Position numbers and translations under genes: made by a program
In this document: positions 56,859-64,000 of the stretch, piece by piece
How the letters are laid out: each line of letters starts with the position of its first letter
Numbering within the stretch: position 1 is the stretch's first letter
DNA from: Diogma glabrata
Taxonomy: Eukaryota; Arthropoda; Insecta; Diptera; Cylindrotomidae
NCBI GenBank assembly: GCA_963693315.1
Contig: OY856187.1
Location: 72,909,113-72,973,112 of the forward strand
Length of the DNA stretch: 64,000 bases
Reading direction: 5' to 3'
Notes under the pieces: model-generated
What the model was told of the DNA's origin: nothing
What the model saw: the letters and a program-made list of their open reading frames with translations, nothing else
Database searches by the model: none

Positions 56859-57269
56859 TCATAATAGACATATATCGTCGACATATCCCAAAATTTGGTA
56901 ACGTGCGCCATCCGCTGTGCAGATGAAAGATGAAAATTTATGATATGATATGCTGGCGTTGTTTAACAATTCTAAGGAATTTCCTCCTAGAATGCTGATA
57001 GCGGCTCCACTGTCCAGAAATCCATATACAATTTTATCAAAGATATTGATGTAAACATGCGGCCTAGAATCGTTTAGTTCAGAAATATTAGAAGTTTTTC
57101 GCAACTTCCAATAACGTTTAAAACGTTCAAGACGCTTAAAGAAACGTTCAGACGCTTTAAAGAAAAAAATACTGTTCTTTCGACTGTTGGAGATTTGAAA
57201 ATCACTAGCGACATCATGGTCAAATATAAAAGTAAGATTTCTTTGATTTTTGAAGCTTTCAAATTTCAA
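56859..57269 (-). pseudogene. Ty3/gypsy-like retropepsin fragment
   Basis: The minus frame of 136 codons contains RPHVYINIFDKIVYGFLDSG followed by AAISILGGN, the retropepsin active site (D-S-G) and flap approach, then ADGARYQILGYV. This is the aspartic protease region of an LTR-retrotransposon Pol. The preceding basic stretch FKRLERFKRYWKL would be the gag-pol linker. The frame ends right after GYVDDICLL; no reverse transcriptase, integrase or LTR is seen nearby. It is a truncated relic. Confidence 0.65.
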
Positions 57270-60200
57270 TAGTCAGCATATGCTTTGAAAAACAACACTT
57301 TTTGACGCGTCATAATATAAAGTAATTAAACTTTTTAGTATTTATTATTAAGACCAAACTATATTTAGTTAAGAGTGATATCTAAGAAATAAACAAGCAG
57401 ATATACTTTAACTAATTAACAAAACAACACAACGTCAAATTGTTGCCAACGAGCGCATCATGGTTACGAAAACCAATTGATTTATTTACTAAACATTGGG
57501 AACAGACAGCTTTTGGAGTCTTTGTTCTTTTCATTTTTCATTAGATTTATTTTCTTACTAAAATGTACATTTGCTGTTTAGCAGCATTTGTATAGCATAA
57601 CCTTTGCTACCACAGACTGCACTATAAACATTTATCCTATCTAAGTTCTTCTATGCGTAAAGACCTTCTCAAAAACACAATTTTAATAATAAATCAAAAA
57701 CTGTGCTTTCGAAAATTACCAAAAAAGAAAATTTCGCATCTCAACCCCTTCAAATAATGTTTTAAAAGATGTTCCTTTCAATCTTAACAAAATATCGTTT
57801 TATCATGATGTTTTTTTTTCAAATTCTTTGTTTTGTTATGTTCGAATTACAGGAAAAAAACACACGTTTTTTGTAATAACTCAAATACTATGCAGTCTAT
57901 AATTAATTTATTGAAATTGTTTTTTGAAATATTTCGACCTTATTCGATTTTTTAAAACCAAACTCAATACCCCAAAAAAACTTTTGTTTTACTATCTCAT
58001 TATCCTTATGCCCATTTTTGCAATGTTTGTTTTTTGTAGGCGTGAACACATTTTATAACCGTTGAAAATTTCAAGTTGGCAGAACTCATATTTTGTGAAA
58101 AAATCGGAAAAACCCTAAAACGTAGTCTTACCAAAACGTTATAAATAATACACCTTCTACTTTAGTTTCATCAATACCTAAAGGATAAAGCTCTTTCAAT
58201 TCTTCGTTGCCATTAAAATACTCAAAAGCTTATTAGCGTTATTTGAGATGTTGAGTACAACCAAACTCAAACCGTAATATTGTAAGATTTTATTACAGAT
58301 ATGATTTAATTCCCAAAACGAATCACAATATAAAATGATTTAAGCAGAATATTCCTAAACAAATTTTATTATTAAAATTATTTCTGTTACAATGTTATCC
58401 AAATGGAAATCGTAAATTTGCGTACGTGAACGTAATAAAAATTCAATAAGGTACATGCTATAATTTGTTTGTATTTTGCATAAATCGTTTAGAAAATTTA
58501 TGTTTTCCAGCATAACATAACTATTTCTTTGAAAACTCTAATACGCTGTATTTCACATAAATCAAATTTACTTTAACAATCCGTATATTCGTATATACGA
58601 GCATTATCGTTTTTAACTCATAAAATACCTTTTCTTTGATTTGCATATATATTTTTATTTTTCTTCATCTTACCTAACGTTGACAATCTCATAAAAATAT
58701 ATTATTACAATACAAGATATCCCTGCACGATGTTGTTGAAATACAAGTTTTCCTTATGGAAATGAAAATTTAAGGAATTTGATATTTTGTCAATGTGGAA
58801 AGGGAGGGAAGATAACTTTTACGAAAACACATGTAACCAGACCAAAATGACTTATAATTTTAAAACAAGATACAATTTAAAATCTCCATTGATACTGCAA
58901 ACTAAAAATTATTTATCTAACGTCTCTAGTTTCATTAATTAATTTCTACCTTGTTTAATTTAGATTTCTTTTGAAGTTTTGGGTTAATGTTAATACAAGC
59001 TTTAAGCGAGTATACATGAACAAACAGTTATTCTATTATTTTTGCCGTACAACGCATCTTGTCCTAGAACGCAAACTGCACAGTGCATGACGCAGTTTTA
59101 AATGCAACTTTTAACAAACATTTTTGTTTATATGACGAATTATAGCACCGACTGGTTTAGATACAATTTTATAGTTATAAATCCCACTATATTGGAGAAA
59201 CACATTTGAATGGTGATCTAATGCTAGAAAAAAAACGCAAGTGTTTTTTAAGACAACAGACACAAACACGATTTTCTTTTTTCTCTCGATTCTTTTTTTT
59301 TCTCTATTTTTTTTACTTTTCATAGCTTCCCTTTTAATTGTAACAAGAAAATGACCTAGGGAGGTCTAAAACGGGTTTAAAATTTTAATATTAATATACC
59401 GTCCAAGGTGTTGAGCTGTTTAACTTTTCCAACAGATGCTGGTTTTTTATTCTTCAGACACAATAAAATATTATTATATCTACGCTTGTGTGGACGGGAC
59501 GATGCATAAACTTACTACATCATTGTTCCATGTTTTACAGGTTTTTCTATCCATTGAACAAGCACTAGTTTGATCATGCACACACTTCAAAATTTCTTGA
59601 ACACCATGCCAATTCAATTTATGATCCTCCATCTAATAGATCAAGTGATCAGTTATGTGATTAACATCTACCCAACCGTCTTATAATATTAGGCTTTCCA
59701 GTCAATTTTATATTAATTTAACAAAATTGATGTTATTAATTATAAAAAATATACTTGCACATCTTCTTGCTATTACTTGGATTTAACATGCAACAAAGCT
59801 AATTTATAATATTCAATTAAGAATTTACAAATTTACAGTAATTTTGAAAATTGGTTAAAATAAAGTTTAAAAAACTAGATCATTACGAAGGCTTAAATTA
59901 TTCTCTGTTGTAATCAACAAAAAGAAAAAAAATTCTTTTACGTCATCATAAATCGTGGGGACGTCAGACACCATGTATATATCTCTAAGCCGGACTTTAG
60001 CATTTTTTCTGTTTTTTCAGCAACCTTTTCACCAAACAACAAGGCTAACACCAGGTGTTACTTTCAAGAACTTAGTTGGGTTTTCAGTAAGAAAGAAAGG
60101 TTTAATTAAAGATTTCAAAGGTGTAGATAATTATATCGGTTCAACTTTTACTTTCTTGCGACGATGCAAACGTTTTTTGCTTTATGTTCGATACAAACCC

Positions 60201-60519
60201 AGTTTTAAACTCTGTCCCACTCTTCTAATTTAACCATGAAATATCCGTGTATAATAAATAAAACTGTTAGAAGAATAGTCAAACCATTTTGGTTTTCTCC
60301 TAAAATTTTAAGAATTGTTTTTTTTACACAATAAATCATACTATGTGTTAATTATTTGGTATATTTAACTAATTAATTAATTCATTTCGGTTGAAACACG
60401 TTGAAGTTTGGGAATGAATTTGTTATGTTGTTTAACGCCTTTCTTATAAACTGTTTCATAATAAAAAATTTTTTGAAATAATTGTGGTCCATTTGAATAA
60501 GTTGTATCGCATTCATGGT
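57270..60519. other. AT-rich stretch without supported features
   Basis: A 70-codon minus frame (59111-59323) and a 92-codon plus frame (59955-60233) show low complexity or no domain. No repeats of note. Confidence 0.5.
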
Positions 60520-60651
60520 TTATCTTGTTATGACGGGTAATTCAGGCTCCATGATTGTGATTCGAGCCTCTGTGCCGCATACACCGGGTTTGCCTTGGCA
60601 GAGATTTTCAAAGTCGTTTTCGTTTTGTCCTGTACACATGGTTTCGCATAC
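60520..60651 (-). CDS. Candidate cysteine-containing exon of unknown gene
   Basis: This minus frame is open for 43 codons and gives VCETMCTGQNENDF, then LCQGKPGVCGTEARITIMEP, ending at TAA 60520-60522. It has four cysteines (C-x3-C and C-x6-C) and is clearly less AT-rich than its surroundings. A TGA sits just upstream (60652-60654); an AG acceptor (ATTGAG) immediately before the first cysteine codon, or another boundary, would be needed for splicing, and the polypyrimidine tract is modest. GTCATAA near 60534 could be a weak donor. I do not recognise the protein. It could be an exon of a secreted protein, a relic, or chance. Confidence 0.25.
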   Translation of the reverse strand, partial: VCETMCTGQNENDFENLCQGKPGVCGTEARITIMEPELPVITR

Positions 60652-60654
60652 TCA

Positions 60655-62138
60655 ATCCATAGTCGTCATCTGCTTTGGTTTCCATTAAAAGAAAAAGAAT
60701 CATTGTCCTGAAATAGTTGTGTGATATTTCTCCAATGTAATTTCCTTACTCAATTTGTATTCGTATTTCCGCTATTTTCATATAGATTTCCCACAATCGT
60801 TTATCAATTACTAATATTTTCCAATGTGGTTTCCTGTATTCAGTTTGTATTCTTTAGTTGCTGGAAGATTATCTTAAAATAAGTCACGCTATATCCTATA
60901 AATATTACAATTAGACTGCGTTCCGATTGATGCTAAATTGTGCTGAACGTGCTAAATCAATTTAGTCAACTATTTTATTTGACTAAATCAGTATTTTGTT
61001 TCTAAATAATTTGGAAGAAATTCATACGTTAAACAATATCTGACAACTTGTTTATATTAATTTGAATTAAAATTCGGTAATTTTGTAAAATTAAATTTAG
61101 ATTTGGCAGTTTAGTACGGTTTAGCAGCTGATTGGAACCCAGTCTTAATATTCTGCTATAAAGTGGTTGTAGTCTTCAATTTATGTGCCTTTTGGTGATA
61201 ATATTTCCTTAGTGGATACACTACGAAATGCAATTTCCTAAAATCATTTCATAATAGATGTCTCTATTTTTCTTTAGTGAAGACACTTTTTTTTATCGAA
61301 GGTAAATGCCCTATAAACAGGCTTATTGCTTCTATTGATTTGAGATGTAAAATCATTTTTTTTTTCCTATAAATACTGCTATCGACGTGTAGAGGCTCTC
61401 TTGGTTGCTGATTATTATTGTTGTCAGATTGATTTTCATATTCTGATTGGATTGATTTTTGGTTGACAGATCATATGGCTGCGGTCGTGTTTTTCTTTTC
61501 AAGATGGTAATTAAAAGTGTTTTGCATGTTTAGTAATTGTAAAAAAAACAAGTTCAAATCTAATAATTCAATTGAAGTTTTAAAACCAAAAAAAATTATA
61601 ATAGAAAAGAAAAATCAAAATGTTTGTGTCGAGTCAGTGATATACCACAAAGAGTAACAAAAGAGGAAAAAGTATTCCACGTTCTCCGCAATCTAATGTT
61701 AACAACAGTTATTTAGTGAAAAATCCTGTCTAACCAAATAAGACGCAGAAGGTATCATTACGGTTTGTAATTGTTTCGTCCTAAACGGGATGATTCAGTT
61801 TTGTAAATGACCTGAACCCCCAATGAACCAGTTTTGTAAAAATTTCTTTTGTTACCTGCCAGAATAAGAAATCAAGAACCGTATTCATTGGTTACTTGCA
61901 AATCTCGACATTTTTTTTTATGTAACCAATATGTGAAAGAAAACACTCAAAGACGGGTTAGATAGCATTTCAAGCATATAGAATCTAGTAAAATATATGG
62001 ATCTGTCGATCATAATTAAGTACAATAATTGAATGAACGATTGAAGATCGTTCTGTGTAAAGTAAAGATGTTGTAGGGGTCATCCAACATAGATTTTTGT
62101 TTTGTCTTGATACCTTATATGGGTTCAGATAGTTTTGT
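60655..62138. other. AT-rich stretch without recognisable features
   Basis: Nothing supportable was found. Confidence 0.5.
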
Positions 62139-62416
62139 ACAACAGAAAACTCAGAATAATTTAATTTAGTGTCAAAATTAGCTAAATTTATTTAATTGAA
62201 CCAAAATAAAATTAGAAAAATATACATTATATTTGTCAGATACAACAAATGACATTATATAAAAAAAAATGTTTATGTGTTTGTGTGTTTAAACTCAGTA
62301 CGTATAACACAACAGGAAACTTAGGATAATTTAATTTGGTGTCAAAATTAGTTAAATATATTTGATTAAACCAAAATAAAATTAGAAAATTATATATTAT
62401 ATTTGTTACATACAAC
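62139..62416 (+). repeat. 170-bp tandem duplication
   Basis: ACAACAGAAAACTCAGAATA at 62139 and ACAACAGGAAACTTAGGATA at 62309 start copies that share GTGTCAAAATTAG and AACCAAAATAAAATTAGAAAA. The second copy continues on the far side of the 62441-63028 insertion with GTGTGTTTGTGTGGTTAAACT (about 63054-63074), matching GTGTTTGTGTGTTTAAACT at about 62277. Confidence 0.75.
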
Positions 62417-62440
62417 CAATAAAATTATAAGGGAAGAATA

Positions 62441-63028
62441 TAGTCCAGTAACTTTGTCGCCTGAGTGTATGGGGTAGTATGCGTCAAATCCGGTAGTTCT
62501 GATTTTTTGCAGACTTGTTTATGATGTTGGGCTAATGAATAATCCAAGTTTGTGACCTCGAGCGCTGAACGCAACTTTGTCAAAAATCGAAAAATCGAAA
62601 AAACCGCGCAAAAGTCGTTTTTTTTTCTTTCAAATTTTGGCGATTATAACCCTAAAGGACTAGTTTTTTCTTTAAAATTTTTTTGGCAAAAATTGGAAAG
62701 TTCGAAAAAAATTATGGCTTTGAAAGGCTTTATCTCGGAAACTAGTGGGTCTGCAGAGACAGTTCTAGTATTATATTGTAGCAAATTTAGTCTACTTTAA
62801 AAACGGCCTAAGAAAGGTTAAAGAAAAAACTAGTCCTTTAGGGTTATAATCGCCAAAATTTGAAAAAATAACGATTTTTCGTGGTTTTTGCGATTTTTGA
62901 CGAAGTTGCGTTCAGCGCTCGAGGTCACAAACTTGGATTATTCATTAGGCCAACATCATAAACAAGTCTGCAAAAAATCAGAACTACCGGATTTGACGCA
63001 TACGGTAATGTATAAAGTTACTGGACTA
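62441..63028. mobile_element. 588-bp foldback miniature element
   Basis: The arms 62441-62680 and about 62815-63028 are inverted repeats. The tips are TAGTCCAGTAACTTT, and the inner parts share ATGCGTCAAATCCGGTAGTT, GAGGTCACAAACTTGG and GGCGATTATAACCCTAAAGG. The flanks allow a TA duplication (TA|GTCCAG...CTGGAC|TA) or ATA (62438-62440 and 63029-63031). No coding. A transcript would form a double-stranded stem of about 220 bp. Confidence 0.85.
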
Positions 63029-63380
63029 ATACTAGAAATTAAAAAAAACATGATTGTGTGTTTGTGTGGTTAAACTAAGATAACATTTAACGGTGAATTG
63101 GATGTGAACCTGGTGGGTTAATCCTATAGTAGAGGATATATCGATTAAGCGAAGGTGTTACCTCATAGTGGTGGAAATTAAGTAAATTTGGTGTACCGCT
63201 TGGCTTATGGAGAGTAAAATACCCTTCAATCCAAGATTATTACGTCCGTGGATGCCGTCATTGGTTACTACTACCTTCTATCATCGACTACTGGCAAGGT
63301 CGACGTATAACGATCTAGTTTGTTTTTTTTCGGAAATGTTTTTAAACGTTAAAGTTTTCGTTATAATCGATCATAAAAAT
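63029..63380. other. Non-coding flank of the foldback element
   Basis: It starts with the remainder of the 170-bp duplicated unit. No gene seen. Confidence 0.45.
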
Positions 63381-63830
63381 GGATCATACTACTGCCGTGG
63401 TGTAAATTAGTTGAAGCCAACGTAACATCGTACTGCCGCAGTATTGTACTTTAAGGTAGGTGAACATTTTATCGTAATACTGTCGCATTGTGATCGAATT
63501 GGATTCAACATTTGGTCCTATTACTGCCGTGTTGACTATAATCGAATTCAACTTTATTTCATCCCATTGCCATATTGTAATTTATTTGAAATCAACAATT
63601 TATGCCACGACTGCCATGTTGTCAGTCACTTGAATTCAACACATAGTGTGAAATAATTTAAGTCAACATTTGATCCTACTATTGCCGTATTATATTTTGA
63701 TCGGAGTCAATACTTGTTGTCACTATTGCCGTATGGGGATTGCCTCCAACTTAAGCATTTATCGTACTGCTGCCGTCTTGTAAGTTTAACTGAAGTCAAC
63801 CCTTCTCCGAGCTGCCGCCGTATAATCGTA
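63381..63830 (+). repeat. Degenerate minisatellite, 43-45 bp unit
   Basis: ACTGCCGT-like words occur near 63391, 63432, 63479, 63522, 63567, 63610, 63681, 63724, 63767 and 63812. The spacing is mostly 41-47 bases (one of 71). Between them TGAAGTCAAC or TTGAATTCAAC and ATTTGGTCCTA-like words recur in the same order. About ten diverged units. Confidence 0.75.
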
Positions 63831-64000
63831 TTGGTATCCAGCGTGTCTCTGAAGGCAATGTGATGACAGACTAAGCTTTTATACTAGGGAGGGGGTTCGA
63901 CAATAACCATGGGGTGAGTGTTATTTTATTTTTATTTTGAATTAGAGGTATGAATGAGTATGGATATGTGTGTATATGAGTGTGAGTGTGTGAGAGGGTT
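63831..64000. other. Window end, no feature
   Basis: A GTGTGTATATGAGTGTGAGTG-type simple stretch closes the window. Nothing else. Confidence 0.5.

Noticed and set aside
59955..60233. 92-codon plus frame
   Set aside because: No recognised domain and no splice or repeat context to support it.

Overview
The window is AT-rich eukaryotic nuclear DNA, most probably from an insect. It carries a Jockey-type non-LTR retrotransposon, Tc1-, hAT- and Sola-like DNA transposons, a Ty3/gypsy-like protease fragment, a Helitron-type helicase fragment and many foldback or miniature inverted-repeat elements. It looks like the repeat-rich interior of an intergenic region or a very long intron. I found no convincing host protein gene. 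The only candidate host exon is a 43-codon, cysteine-containing frame on the minus strand at 60520-60651. I cannot name the order or species.

Layout. 1-10.2 kb is nested repeats: a 247-bp miniature element with TTAT duplications, a probable hAT-like shell, the first copy of a dispersed family with an internal minisatellite (called R1 here), a large composite inverted-repeat block that interrupts a duplicated repeat, and a 739-bp element with terminal inverted repeats. At 12.2-12.8 kb is a foldback miniature element. At 13.18-15.08 kb is the most distinctive object: a 1.9-kb Foldback-like transposon. It has a perfect 9-bp target duplication and ends built from tandem 15-bp units in inverted orientation, and its interior carries a broken RING-finger frame and a broken Helitron/Pif1-type helicase frame. 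16.5-21.3 kb is a cluster of three R1 copies in both orientations, with a 200-N gap and a pogo-like terminus. 21.3-29 kb is mostly featureless AT-rich DNA with a few duplications.

29.1-37.9 kb is an almost pure heptanucleotide satellite, (TTCATAA)n, about 8.6 kb long. 40.28-41.92 kb is a complete but dead Tc1 element with paired inverted/direct repeats. 42.17-47.96 kb is a nearly full-length Jockey-clade element with a 14-bp target duplication, internal promoter-like start, ORF1, ORF2 and poly(A). A 1.43-kb insertion that looks like a solo LTR, with a CATT duplication, interrupts its endonuclease domain. 49.27-52.70 kb is a decayed Sola-like DNA transposon with about 600-bp inverted ends and a recognisable intron. 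53.24-56.64 kb is a decayed hAT element with a BED finger and hATC domain, followed by a gypsy-like protease fragment. 57.3-62 kb is nearly featureless apart from the candidate exon. The end holds a 170-bp duplication split by a foldback miniature element, and a 43-45-bp minisatellite.

Every large element has stops or frameshifts, so none looks able to move itself. The nesting gives relative ages: the Jockey copy is older than the LTR inside it, and the 170-bp duplication is older than the 588-bp foldback element inside it.
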